Source of the DNA: Enterococcus sp. 5H
Lineage (GTDB): Bacteria; Bacillota; Bacilli; Lactobacillales; Enterococcaceae
DNA: 64,000 nucleotides
Assembly: GCF_028128615.1 (NCBI RefSeq)
Contig: NZ_AMDP01000043.1
Coordinates: 1 to 64,000, forward strand
Direction of reading: 5' to 3'
Position numbers and translations under genes: made by a program. Each line of letters opens with the position of its first letter. Positions within the stretch are counted from its first letter, which is position 1. The notes beneath the pieces are model-generated. The model did not search any database and was not told the origin of the DNA. It worked only from the letters and a program-made list of their open reading frames with translations. Shown here piece by piece: positions 15,927-24,717 of the stretch.

Positions 15927-16153
15927 ACTGTTCCCACCTTATCAATTGTTATTCCAGTGCCTTGTACACCAAGATCTTTTGCAGTTAAAGTAATATCTCC
16001 TGTTTTACCATTAATGGACGTAACACCTGTTCCTACTGTTTCAATTTTGTCCATACCGACAATCGCACTGATATGTGTTTCTGGAAAAATTTGGCGCTGA
16101 ATCCCCGCATCATCTGTCTCCATCACTTTTTTAATTTCTACGTTCTGTGTCAT
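15923..16153 (-). CDS. Small tail tip protein
   Basis: This encodes 76 residues, with the common N-terminal motif in variant form (FPETHISAIVGMDKIET) and the shared C-terminal ending (DKVGTV). The middle (GVTSINGKTGDITLTAKDL) is a beta-rich repeat typical of phage tip proteins. It overlaps both neighbours by four bases. It is probably one of three related subunits of the baseplate tip. Confidence 0.7.
   Translation of the reverse strand: MTQNVEIKKVMETDDAGIQRQIFPETHISAIVGMDKIETVGTGVTSINGKTGDITLTAKDLGVQGTGITIDKVGTV
15926..15940 (-). repeat. Junction copy 2: AAGGTGGGAACAGTA
   Basis: This differs from copy 1 by one base and encodes KVGTV, with the stop and next start immediately after. Confidence 0.8.
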
Positions 16154-17028
16154 TCTACTGATCCCACCTTTCGTAAAAAGAAAGTATTTTGTTTTTGGCT
16201 ATCAATTTCAGCGATCACTAATGCTGAGGCTTCTTTTTTATGTTCGATTGTTTCTATTTTAGTTACTGAATGGGTTAAACTAAACTTGTCATCTCGAATT
16301 GTTCTAAGAATGCCAGTTTCACCGCTTTTTAATGTGAAATGTGACTGCTTCAATTGTTCAATCTGATTTAATAAATTGCCTGCAGCATTTTCATCTAAAA
16401 TTTCTTTTATCGTTGCAAACCATTGATCGAAATCCGCTCGTTGAATCGCTGCCCATTGATTGTAGCGATCTTGACTGGAATTAATCCAATCTTGAAATTC
16501 TTTGATAATCCGTTGTAACTCTTCTTGTGCCACTAAATACCAATCATCATACACTTCTTGGCAAGTTTTCACCCACTCAGTGAAGTAACGTAGAATTTCT
16601 TCAAAAGTCCAGATATAATTACTATCTTTAATACCATCATCATAAATACTTTCTTTTACTTGATAAACAAAATCTCTAGTTGAAAACTGTTGTCTCCAAT
16701 TTAGATCCTGTTGCAACTCTCTAAAGCTAAAATATGCTGTATTTTCTCCTACAGATTGCATATCATAGTTCGTCAAAGTGTACTGAAATTTTCCTCTGCT
16801 AGCATCAATAATTTTAGTAACTTTTTGCTCAGAAATCCCTAAACCTGCATGATGTCCTTGCTTCACACAGAAAAAAGGTGTTAAATTCGAAATGTCCTTT
16901 GGTTTCCCATGTTCTGTTACAGTAACATCTAATACTTGTGTCCCTTCATCAAATTGACGAATAACCATTGTAGGTATATTGTCATTTGGTTGGGTAGTTG
17001 ATAAAAAAATTGGATAAATAATTGACAT
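16150..17028 (-). CDS. BppU-family baseplate upper protein
   Basis: This encodes 292 residues. Residues 1-115 (IRQFDEGTQVLDVTVTEHGK, then a beta-rich block) match the N-terminal domain of siphophage BppU, which links the tail baseplate to receptor-binding proteins. The middle is a Trp-rich helical stalk with repeated D/E-W units (EWVKTCQEVYDDW, DWINSSQDRYNQW), likely a trimeric coiled coil. The end carries the KVGSVE junction motif. It lies between Tal and the tip proteins, the normal baseplate order. Confidence 0.8.
   Translation of the reverse strand: MSIIYPIFLSTTQPNDNIPTMVIRQFDEGTQVLDVTVTEHGKPKDISNLTPFFCVKQGHHAGLGISEQKVTKIIDASRGKFQYTLTNYDMQSVGENTAYFSFRELQQDLNWRQQFSTRDFVYQVKESIYDDGIKDSNYIWTFEEILRYFTEWVKTCQEVYDDWYLVAQEELQRIIKEFQDWINSSQDRYNQWAAIQRADFDQWFATIKEILDENAAGNLLNQIEQLKQSHFTLKSGETGILRTIRDDKFSLTHSVTKIETIEHKKEASALVIAEIDSQKQNTFFLRKVGSVE
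16156..16170 (-). repeat. Junction copy 3: AAGGTGGGATCAGTA
   Basis: This is identical to copy 1 and encodes KVGSV at the end of the BppU-like protein, with GAATG joining the next start. Confidence 0.8.
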
Positions 17029-17053
17029 TTACTCGCTCCTTTCTAAAAATTAA

Positions 17054-19843
17054 TTATTTGGGCGGGATAACGATTGAACTGATTTCATTCGATCCAACCC
17101 ATGTACGTTCGTATCTACCTAAGACTTGTCCTAAGCCGATATTTTGTTCGTATGTTTCAAAACCATCATTTGTTATTCCACGAATAACACCCGTATGACC
17201 ATACGTATAATCAACGTTGAAGCCGCCAATATTTCCACCACGTCTCCAATTGATTATCGCGCCTACAACTAAATCTTCATAAGATGGATTTTCAATGACT
17301 TTCCAGCCTAAAGCAGCCCAGTTATAGCCACGACCAATATCTGCTGCCGCTTCTGTATTTCCAATCACATGGCTTAAACCATATTGCGTTCCTGCACCCA
17401 AACCACAGCCACCTAGAAAACCAGAATATTCTGCTGGAATTGCATAACATTGACCATTACCCAAACGTTTCATAGATAAAGATTCTAAATGTGCTAACCC
17501 AGCTTTACCTGTTGACGTACCAGGTTTTAGTTTAGCCAATTTATCATACCAATAGTGTGCTTGTTGTCCACGAATTGGCTGATACGGATCTTTCGGATGC
17601 TCATAAAGTGCGATAAAATAGTCAGCTGCTAAAGTGATATTCGTAAGCTGAGTAAACTCTCTAAAAGAGATATAGCCAATATCTGGGCGTTCAGGATTAT
17701 AAAACCACTGGACATTGTTCTCCATTTCCCACTGGATTCGTTGACATTGTGCCTCTATTGTTCGATGGTCCAGTCCACGTTCTGTACACCAATCAACTAG
17801 CTTTGATTTAGGCGTCCATTGAGTAAGTCCATAGCCGCCGCCTCCACCCCATTCATCGATATCTGGCATAATTTGTGATTCGCTTTGGATATTCCCCAAC
17901 ATCCCTGCAATAGACTGTTCTGTCCAGCCTTTTGATTTAAAAAACTGCCAAATCGCCCAGGCATTTTTTTCTTGATCTGTCGTAAGTTCTGGAGGCGTTA
18001 CTCCATTATTACCTCCACTTCCATTGCCATTCCCAGTAATTTCTTTCCCATTTAGAAATAATTTTCCATTAATGTGTAAATCACCTGCTAAAGACAATTT
18101 GCCTTTAATGTTTAAATCACCATTAATTTCACCTTGTCCATATAATCGCCATATCTTCTTATTTCCATTTGATTCTTTTGGTATCTCAAATACGGGACTT
18201 GGTGCTCTTTCTTCTTTAGAAATTGCTGAACCAATTGAAAATTGATATCCTGGAATCTGACATATGGAAACACCCACTGGTTCGTTTGTTTCGCGATTAA
18301 CAGTAGCTCCAATCCAGGCTTCTTCTTCATTTTTCTTTTGATTTCTAAAAGCTATGGTCCCATTTGATTGTAATTTGATTTGAAAATTTTTATCACTTTT
18401 CGTTTGAACGGTGACTCCTTCTAATGTTCCAGCTTGAATAAAATCAGCATTAAATTTCCCATCTATAGTCCAAGCAGTTTTTGGTTTATTCGTAAATTTG
18501 TCTTTTATAAAACCAATTCCATCAGAATTCATCACTAAAAAGTTACTGCTGTTTTCTAATGAATCTCCATTCATAAAAACTTGCTGATATGGTTCACGGC
18601 TGTTGGATTTCCCAGTCTCAATACCATTCATCAATTTAATTGAGCCACCTTTAGCTCCACGAATGATATCATCTTGCCATTTAGAAATTTCTTCTGAATC
18701 ATAAAAGGTCATCTTTTTCTCTTCTAAAGAGTCCATATTTCCTTTTAAATCAGATGTAGCTTTTGAAATACTTCTCGTAATATTATCACCTAAACCAGCT
18801 TCAACTTTGCCAGTTAATCGATCGATTTTTACTTTGAAAATTCGTGTTTGATAATGATAATTACGATCATGACGATGAATAGTCACTGTATTGCCAATTG
18901 TATCTCCACCTAAAATTTCTGTTTTGAATTGAACCAAGGGACGAGCGTATTCAATCAGCGAATCATATGTTGCTTGTAATAATTTTTCTGGATCCTCTTC
19001 TTCATCAAACGTAATAACTTTTTCTCGTTTCCTCATACCACCGTTTTTTAATGGGATGCCGTATTGTTGAGTCATTTCAGGAATTTCCAGCCAATTTTGG
19101 CCTTTGGGTTTATCTAAAAGTTTTCCATTTGCTTTTTTCCATTCTATATTGGTAAATTCGATTCGTTTTCCTTTGCCATCACCGACATCTTCACCACGTC
19201 CACGCCCAATTAGACTTGTATAGACTTGATTTCGATCTTGCTCTTTGACAATGCTTAAAGCTTTTTCTCCATAAGTAAAACGCTGATTGCTTTCTATACC
19301 GATTTCTCTAGATACATCCAACCATTTTTCTGTAATACCAATCCCATCAATTTTGTAGCTAAATAAAATTTCGCATCCTTGGGCTTGAATTTTTTTCAAT
19401 GCATCCCGTATAGAAAGAAAACTAAAATCATCTGTGATTAATGGTAAATCAGAGCCAACAACACCGATTCCCCATTCGGTTTCAGCTAAAATCTTTTGGA
19501 GAGTACTCTTAATCGAAGCTTTATTCACTGCAACATTTTTCACAACATAGCTCTCTAATTCATCCGGCGCAAAACTAATCCCAACAAACGATAAAGTATT
19601 TTCTGCTTCACTATCTATGATAATTCGGTAAAGGCTGTATGAATCCGTTGTTTCTTTTACAGCCATATATGACGCTGTTTTTAATTCTTCATCATAAACA
19701 GTAGATACATTTAGCGTATCGTTCATAAGTTCTTCTTTACTTGCGGTAATCTCTTTTTCTTGGACAACTTCTATCAAATCATTTTCTTTAACAATACGAA
19801 TTAAATGTTGGCGTTCATCAAAAAAATAAACACTTTCTGTCAT
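17054..19843 (-). CDS. Tail-associated protein Tal with lysozyme and CHAP domains
   Basis: This encodes 929 residues, with ATG 19843 overlapping the Dit stop as ATGA. Residues 1-400 resemble the prophage endopeptidase-tail/Tal hub domain. About 400-610 is a linker and beta-rich tip region. A phage-tail-lysozyme-like domain covers about 613-772 (IAGMLGNIQSES with candidate catalytic Glu655, then GYGLTQW). A CHAP domain covers about 785-929 (NGQCYAIP with Cys799, YGHTGVI with His883). It therefore carries both a glycan-cleaving and an amidase or endopeptidase domain to pierce peptidoglycan at the target. This is the only wall-lytic gene of the locus. Confidence 0.88.
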   Translation of the reverse strand: MTESVYFFDERQHLIRIVKENDLIEVVQEKEITASKEELMNDTLNVSTVYDEELKTASYMAVKETTDSYSLYRIIIDSEAENTLSFVGISFAPDELESYVVKNVAVNKASIKSTLQKILAETEWGIGVVGSDLPLITDDFSFLSIRDALKKIQAQGCEILFSYKIDGIGITEKWLDVSREIGIESNQRFTYGEKALSIVKEQDRNQVYTSLIGRGRGEDVGDGKGKRIEFTNIEWKKANGKLLDKPKGQNWLEIPEMTQQYGIPLKNGGMRKREKVITFDEEEDPEKLLQATYDSLIEYARPLVQFKTEILGGDTIGNTVTIHRHDRNYHYQTRIFKVKIDRLTGKVEAGLGDNITRSISKATSDLKGNMDSLEEKKMTFYDSEEISKWQDDIIRGAKGGSIKLMNGIETGKSNSREPYQQVFMNGDSLENSSNFLVMNSDGIGFIKDKFTNKPKTAWTIDGKFNADFIQAGTLEGVTVQTKSDKNFQIKLQSNGTIAFRNQKKNEEEAWIGATVNRETNEPVGVSICQIPGYQFSIGSAISKEERAPSPVFEIPKESNGNKKIWRLYGQGEINGDLNIKGKLSLAGDLHINGKLFLNGKEITGNGNGSGGNNGVTPPELTTDQEKNAWAIWQFFKSKGWTEQSIAGMLGNIQSESQIMPDIDEWGGGGGYGLTQWTPKSKLVDWCTERGLDHRTIEAQCQRIQWEMENNVQWFYNPERPDIGYISFREFTQLTNITLAADYFIALYEHPKDPYQPIRGQQAHYWYDKLAKLKPGTSTGKAGLAHLESLSMKRLGNGQCYAIPAEYSGFLGGCGLGAGTQYGLSHVIGNTEAAADIGRGYNWAALGWKVIENPSYEDLVVGAIINWRRGGNIGGFNVDYTYGHTGVIRGITNDGFETYEQNIGLGQVLGRYERTWVGSNEISSIVIPPK

Positions 19844-20607
19844 AGTTGTACCTCCCGATAGGAAATAATCATGTGACCATTACTACATTTAATTACTTGT
19901 CCTTCTTGAATATAAAAATTTTCAAAATCACTTTCTAGATCCAATAAGAATGTTTGGTCGATTCCATTGACGAAAACTTTTCCTTTTAAAAAATCAATAA
20001 CCACATAGTCTCCAGCGTTCAAATTATAACTAATAATTTGAATTGCTTTTTCTTTATTAGTAATTATTAGAGGAGCAAATTTCGTAATTGTTACTTCAAT
20101 TTTTTCCGGCGTGGTTTGATAAGGTAAGTAACTAGTAATCTCGCCCTCTGACGTTAGTAAAACAGAATATTTTCGAGGATCAGTACAAAGAATTTCAAAA
20201 CTGGAAATAATATTATTTGTATCTCCACGAACTTCTTCTGTTGTCATGTATTGACCGTAATAACAATATTCCAGCTCATCTTTAAAACGAATTTCCACAG
20301 CTGCTTCTTTAAATAATAAGCGCATCAACTGACGGAACTTTTTCTGCGTATCCTGTGCGTCTTTGCCCATCAATTGGTACGTTACTTTAATTGTTCTTGC
20401 AGGCAGTTTTTGATTTAATTTAATACTTCCTACTTGTGTATCCTGAGTTTCGATATCCAGCGATAACATTTCTCTGCCTGTCACTGCTAATGTGCGGTAA
20501 CCAGCTATCGTTTTCTCTAGATAAGTACCGTCATACATCATCGCTGAAGAAGGAAGGATCAAATCATCTTTATGGACTTTTTTTGTTGTGTCTTCAAAAT
20601 AATACAT
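19840..20607 (-). CDS. Distal tail protein Dit
   Basis: This encodes 255 residues, with GGAGGAG before ATG 20607. It is a siphophage distal-tail family protein (KVTYQLMGKDAQDTQKKF, followed by an RFKDELEYCYYGQY motif and FEILCTDPRKYS near residue 150). Dit forms the hexameric ring joining tail tube and tip. The order tape measure, Dit, Tal is the standard one for long flexible tails. Its length is typical. Confidence 0.85.
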   Translation of the reverse strand: MYYFEDTTKKVHKDDLILPSSAMMYDGTYLEKTIAGYRTLAVTGREMLSLDIETQDTQVGSIKLNQKLPARTIKVTYQLMGKDAQDTQKKFRQLMRLLFKEAAVEIRFKDELEYCYYGQYMTTEEVRGDTNNIISSFEILCTDPRKYSVLLTSEGEITSYLPYQTTPEKIEVTITKFAPLIITNKEKAIQIISYNLNAGDYVVIDFLKGKVFVNGIDQTFLLDLESDFENFYIQEGQVIKCSNGHMIISYREVQL

Positions 20608-20620
20608 TTTTCTCCTCCTT

Positions 20621-22909
20621 CTAAAATGCTAAGTTAATAGCCGAATCTTGTCCCATTGCTTCCGAAATATCTGATACAAATGCTTTGAACTGTTGATTGC
20701 CCAACTTAATATTAAATGTTGCTGGTTGTTTTTCTTTTTGAAGTGTTTGGGTGCTGCTAGATTGAATTGAAAGTTTTTGTACAGTGTCTACTTGTTGATC
20801 TAGACTATCTAAACTTGGTAAAACAACTTTAGAAGCTAAATCATCCATTGGTTGATCGACAATATGGGCATTTCTTTCGATACCGATAGCAAGTCCAGCT
20901 GGGAGCATGGCGCCGATTTCATCACGCATCCAGCGGGATGGTGAGTGGATTTTGAATGTGCTAGTAAAGAATCCCTTAACTTTATCAACAATTTTCCCTA
21001 GCTCATCCCATAGTTTTTTTGCCTGATTCATGATCCCATTGATAAAACCATCCATGATATTTTTACCAATTTCAAATAGATCAATATCAAATAATGCTTT
21101 AGAAAGCTCATTAATAACTTGAAATCCTGCGGTAGCAATAGATGGAAGCGCACCTAATATTCCTTTTACCAATTCTAATAACAGCTTACCAGCTGCCATC
21201 AAGATACTTGGTAGTTCCTTAAGTAAACCAGCAACTAAAGTAGCTATAATTTTTGTAGCTGCTGAAATTATAGTTGGTAATTGTTCAGATAAGGTTCTGA
21301 CTAATGTAGCAATTGCTTCGATTGCAACAGGGATCAGAACTGGTAAAATAGAAGCTATACCCTCTGCAAGTTTGGTCAATATTTCTACACCTTTTTGAAT
21401 GATTTCAGGTAAACTGTTAGTAATATTTGCAGTAAAAGATTCAATAATATTGGTTACTGTAGTAATAATTTGATCTTTATTTGCTAGTATCCCATCTACC
21501 AAAGCCATTAATAAATTTAAACCTGTTAACAATAGTTGTGGCGCTGCAGACAATAAACTTGTAGCTAAAGATTCAATCAACATTAACGCTGCTGGAATTA
21601 ATGTCGGTAAACTATCTATTACCCCTTGGACTAATGTATTGATCAAATTGACTGCACTTTGCATGATTATTGGCAAATTGATTGCAATAGCCTCTGCCAA
21701 TCCAGCAACTAATTGTGTACCTGTTTCTATCAACGTCGGCAATTTATCTATAATCCCTTGAACAAATCCAGTAATGATTTCAGGACCTTTAGTTATTGCC
21801 GTTTGAATCATATTGCCTATTTGTCCATCAAATTGGCTATCTAACAAACCAAATCCAGCTAAAGCAACTCCTAGAATAGCTGCAGGGCCTAGTGCTTTTA
21901 AAGCAAAACCAAAAACAGAGGATAACCCCTGAACCATTGAACTCATTGCCGTTGTCCCCACATTTGCAGATTTTTGTAAACTAGATCCAATGCCGCTAAA
22001 AGCCGTTTTTAGACCTTCTGAATTTACAATTTTACTACCAAATTCTCCAAATTTTTGGGAAACACTTGAAAGAGTTCCGCCCACTTGGGTAGACATCTCC
22101 GAAAATTTCGAACCTATCTCTGCAATAGCTGGATGTTCGCTCCGTATATGCATACTTAGTAATTTCATCTGATATCGTGCATTCTCAGGTAATCCAGCCA
22201 TGTATGTTTTTGCGGTATTAACTCCTTCTCCAACTTTTTGAAACGCACTCCCCATCATTCCCGAACTTTCATAAATTTTTGAAAAGCCCGATGTAACTTT
22301 TGTAGAAATTGCATCAAAAGCTGTGCCTATTTTGTCAACCGGAGATCCTTCTGTCCTCATTGCCATTGTAAAAAGTTTCATCTGATATTTCGTATTTTCA
22401 GTAAAACCAGCGAGATTCTTCTTCCAATTAGACATTCCCGCAATCATCGTCTTTTGTTTATCACCAAAGCTTTGTGCCATTCCACCAAATGATTGTGTTA
22501 TCTTATCAACATTTGAATTGATAGTTGCAAAAACAGAGTCTTCACCTGACATCATTTTTCCTAGACTAGGTATATGAAACTTGTTTAGCTTTTCATTGAT
22601 ATCTTTAACCATTGTGTCTACAGCATCTGCTACTCCTAAAAGGCTTGGCTGTTCAATTACTGGGGTAAAATTTTGTTTCAGCTTCTCGCCAATACTATCA
22701 ACAGCAATCGAGGCTTCTTTTGCACTTTGTTTAAATAGTTCAAAATTTTTGGGTTTGACAGAATAAGAAAATAGCTTAACAAACGAATCGTATAATTGAT
22801 CTGATGTCCTTGTAGTGTTTTTTAAGGTTGTTTCAGCTTGTATTAATGTTTTAAAAAAACTATTTTCTTTTACAGCTAACACAGTTGTTAATTCTTTTTT
22901 GTTTTCCAT
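20621..22909 (-). CDS. Tail tape measure protein
   Basis: This encodes 762 residues from ATG 22909, chosen for AAAGGAGG eight bases upstream; a start at 23041 would run through the chaperone gene. The N-terminal third is helical, with two related blocks (ENTKYQMKLFTMAMRTEG and ENARYQMKLLSMHIRSEH). A hydrophobic segment (LGPAAILGVALAGFGLL) follows, then a long array of alternating LPxLI...GI-type helices, and a C-terminal SRWMRDEIG motif seen in many siphophage tape measures. It sets tail length and is ejected into the target. By the usual 1.5 angstrom per residue it would give a tail near 115 nm (inference). Confidence 0.9.
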   Translation of the reverse strand: MENKKELTTVLAVKENSFFKTLIQAETTLKNTTRTSDQLYDSFVKLFSYSVKPKNFELFKQSAKEASIAVDSIGEKLKQNFTPVIEQPSLLGVADAVDTMVKDINEKLNKFHIPSLGKMMSGEDSVFATINSNVDKITQSFGGMAQSFGDKQKTMIAGMSNWKKNLAGFTENTKYQMKLFTMAMRTEGSPVDKIGTAFDAISTKVTSGFSKIYESSGMMGSAFQKVGEGVNTAKTYMAGLPENARYQMKLLSMHIRSEHPAIAEIGSKFSEMSTQVGGTLSSVSQKFGEFGSKIVNSEGLKTAFSGIGSSLQKSANVGTTAMSSMVQGLSSVFGFALKALGPAAILGVALAGFGLLDSQFDGQIGNMIQTAITKGPEIITGFVQGIIDKLPTLIETGTQLVAGLAEAIAINLPIIMQSAVNLINTLVQGVIDSLPTLIPAALMLIESLATSLLSAAPQLLLTGLNLLMALVDGILANKDQIITTVTNIIESFTANITNSLPEIIQKGVEILTKLAEGIASILPVLIPVAIEAIATLVRTLSEQLPTIISAATKIIATLVAGLLKELPSILMAAGKLLLELVKGILGALPSIATAGFQVINELSKALFDIDLFEIGKNIMDGFINGIMNQAKKLWDELGKIVDKVKGFFTSTFKIHSPSRWMRDEIGAMLPAGLAIGIERNAHIVDQPMDDLASKVVLPSLDSLDQQVDTVQKLSIQSSSTQTLQKEKQPATFNIKLGNQQFKAFVSDISEAMGQDSAINLAF

Positions 22910-22922
22910 TTTTTCCTCCTTT

Positions 22923-23617
22923 CTACGAATTAAAGTTTGCAATCCAATTTTGGAGTTGTTCTTTTTCATGATTTTTTGACAAGCTATGTTCTTTTCCAAG
23001 AATTTTCTCTTCTGCTTTTTGATAATTAAAGAATTTTTCAAAGGTTCGATAGACAGGACGTCCTTTTTTAGTCTGCCCAGCCATAACAGTCGCCCAGGCC
23101 TGTAAATGAATATTGTATTGCTGATCTAGAATTTTTAATTGATAGGCTTTGATCCGTAACTCGTATTCAGGAATCGTCAATCGATCGATTTCATTTAAAT
23201 CTTCGATATTCAAATATCTCAAACAATTAAGCTGTACTTGAGCATAACTTGTGTCAAAATCTGTTTCTACCGATTCTACAGTTCGGCTTCCTCCAACATT
23301 TTGTTCACCATCATCGCTGTATATTCGGACTTTTTTAATTCTTCAATAACCGCTTCAAACAAAGCTTGCGTACCTGTTTCTTCCACATAAGCTTCTAGAT
23401 CTTTGATTTGAATTCTTGGTTTTTCAGTCAGATTTGCGATCAATAATGTTTCGAAAAGAGTATCGACATCTGATAATAATAAATTCGAGATAATCGCCCC
23501 TACACCTAATTTCAACTTCATCCCGCCTCGTTCAACGGAATAACGTTGGTTGACTTCTTTCAAAAATCCGTATCCAAATTTAAAATTAAATAATTTATCG
23601 TTAATTGTAAGTTCCAT
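22923..23617 (-). CDS. Tail assembly chaperone GT fusion made by -1 frameshift
   Basis: The 3' reading frame (ending 22923) has no start or ribosome site of its own but is open upstream through 23330. A slip on AAAAAAG (23336-23330) joins 96 codons of G to 135 codons of T, giving 231 residues. The T part carries RIKAYQLKILDQQYN and a lysine-rich end. This matches the G/GT scheme of lambda and Gram-positive siphophages, where the minor long form recruits tail tube protein to the tape measure. Confidence 0.85.
23276..23617 (-). CDS. Tail assembly chaperone G (short form)
   Basis: This encodes 113 residues from ATG 23617, with AGGAGGG upstream; the longer reading from 23659 runs into a repeat element. 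It is acidic and helical, with a conserved start (MELTINDKLFNFKFGYGF). It lies between the major tail protein and the tape measure, the position of the G-type chaperone. It contains the slip site near its end and is the major product if no shift occurs. Confidence 0.85.
   Translation of the reverse strand: MELTINDKLFNFKFGYGFLKEVNQRYSVERGGMKLKLGVGAIISNLLLSDVDTLFETLLIANLTEKPRIQIKDLEAYVEETGTQALFEAVIEELKKSEYTAMMVNKMLEEAEL
23330..23336 (-). promoter_or_regulatory. Programmed -1 frameshift site A AAA AAG
   Basis: In the G frame the codons read TTA AAA AAG. The heptamer A AAA AAG is the classic slip site in bacteria. After slipping, the frame is open for 136 codons to 22923. Confidence 0.85.
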
Positions 23618-23639
23618 GATTGCCCTCCTGTTTTTAAAA

Positions 23640-23760
23640 GAGCTTGGAACATAACTCAAAAGTTATATTTCAGGCTCTTAGTATCCTAATAAGCGGTGGG
23701 CGCAGAAGCAACTCCTTCTTATTTCTCGGAATTAAACACTTCTGTCCCTATCTCTTTCTG
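23640..23760. repeat. Hairpin-forming intergenic repeat inside the tail locus
   Basis: GAGCTTGGAACATAACT is followed by an inverse half, then CGGTGGGCGCAGAAG and a matching CTTCTGTCCC. It resembles the elements at 28392 and 43203 (GTGG-AACAAAAC / GTTTTGCTCCAC) in layout. It lies between the major tail protein and chaperone genes and could attenuate the downstream genes. Confidence 0.55.
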
Positions 23761-23767
23761 CATATAG

Positions 23768-24277
23768 TTACTCAGCGGCTGCTACTTTAACTGTATCTTT
23801 AAATTCATAGTCGCCACCATCAGTTGTATCGACAACTAGAGAAGCAAAACCATTTTTACCAGCGCCTTCAATCGCCCATTCTAACGAGTATTCCACTTTA
23901 TTTTCAGCAGAATCTGTTTCTTCAAATGATGTGAAGAAACCTTCGAAATATTTTGCTTTATATTTTCCTTCATCTGTACCAGTTCCAATTTCTTTGGTAT
24001 TAATACGCCAAATTTGGACGCGTTTATTTTCATCCATTGCTTCTTCTAATTTATCGATTTGAGTTGAACCAATTTTATATAGAGTTGTTGCTGTGACTGT
24101 TGTTTCTGTGGCACCAGGTGTTACCACGCTGCCATCTTTTGTTACAGTTGATTCACTTTCTTTTGATTTTGAATAACCGTTTTCTGTGCTGTAGGCTAAT
24201 CCCCACGCATTTTCATTTCCTTCATCTTCGGCTAAACGAAAACGCCAAACTACATCTACTCCGCTTAATGCTGTCAT
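23768..24277 (-). CDS. Major tail tube protein
   Basis: This encodes 169 residues, with AAAGGAGG eight bases before ATG 24277. It has a beta-rich sequence with the layout of siphophage tail-tube proteins (VDVVWRFRLAEDEGN near the start, a Thr-rich loop KESESTVTKDG, YFEGFFTSFEE in the second half). It is the first intact gene of the leftward tail locus. Tube proteins stack as hexamers along the tape measure. No tail terminator, head or portal gene precedes it. Confidence 0.8.
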   Translation of the reverse strand: MTALSGVDVVWRFRLAEDEGNENAWGLAYSTENGYSKSKESESTVTKDGSVVTPGATETTVTATTLYKIGSTQIDKLEEAMDENKRVQIWRINTKEIGTGTDEGKYKAKYFEGFFTSFEETDSAENKVEYSLEWAIEGAGKNGFASLVVDTTDGGDYEFKDTVKVAAAE

Positions 24278-24301
24278 ATATTCATTTCCTCCTTTAGTTG
24301 T

Positions 24302-24466
24302 TTACTGCTTTTTCAGTTTTTCTAATTGATATTGCGATCGCTTTAGTTGAGCTGTCAACTGAATTTTTTGCCGTTGTTCCGCTCTTACTCTCTTTTGCAG
24401 CTTTTTGATAACTTTCAATTATTTTTTTATCGCCTTATCTTGCTGTTGGAAAGTAAAATCATCCAT
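24302..24466 (-). pseudogene. Broken small coiled-coil gene at the head of the tail locus
   Basis: ATG 24466 has GGAGC 15 bases upstream and reads 15 codons (MDDFTFQQQDKAIKK) to TAA at 24419. The same frame then continues 38 codons (KVIKKLQKRVRAEQ...) to TAA at 24302. The pieces look like one basic coiled-coil protein with a premature stop. A TTG at 24418 could restart the second part. Either a pseudogene or two tiny peptides are possible. Confidence 0.45.
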
Positions 24467-24717
24467 CTATGTTAACTAGCTCCTCTCATTTTAAGTCACG
24501 GGCGACTTTATTTACTGAAGGTGATTGCAGTCATAACCTGATGAAATCAGTATACAAGGAATCATTAGTATCAAACTCCCAGTTTTCTTTTAACTATATT
24601 CCACCTTCCTACCACAACTCTTTCACTGTTGACAAAGATCTTTTCCTGAATTACTATAAATTAACGACTACAATCGTAATCGAAAAATATTACCTATTCC
24701 AGAAGAGGAGTCATCAT
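24467..24717. other. Intergenic region between tail locus and TauE-like gene
   Basis: No gene is seen. A leftward promoter for the tail locus is possible (GTTTGA, 16 bases, TATACT on the minus strand). A rightward TTGACA-TATAAA pair has a 20-base spacer, longer than ideal. The absence of phage-like late control sites is notable. Confidence 0.4.

Noticed and set aside
17054-19843. CHAP/lysozyme gene as a free endolysin
   Set aside because: Both domains are C-terminal in a 929-residue Tal protein directly after Dit; no holin is present.
21000-21900. Tandem DNA repeat in the tape measure gene
   Set aside because: The repeats are protein-level hydrophobic heptads with diverged DNA, typical of tape measures.
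22923-23222. Separate gene for the T chaperone with its own start
   Set aside because: The apparent start is TTG with no ribosome site, and the frame is open upstream to a slip heptamer.
24469-24717. N-terminal extension of the TauE-like permease
   Set aside because: No ribosome site or hydrophobic pattern in the extension; AGAGGAG serves ATG 24718.
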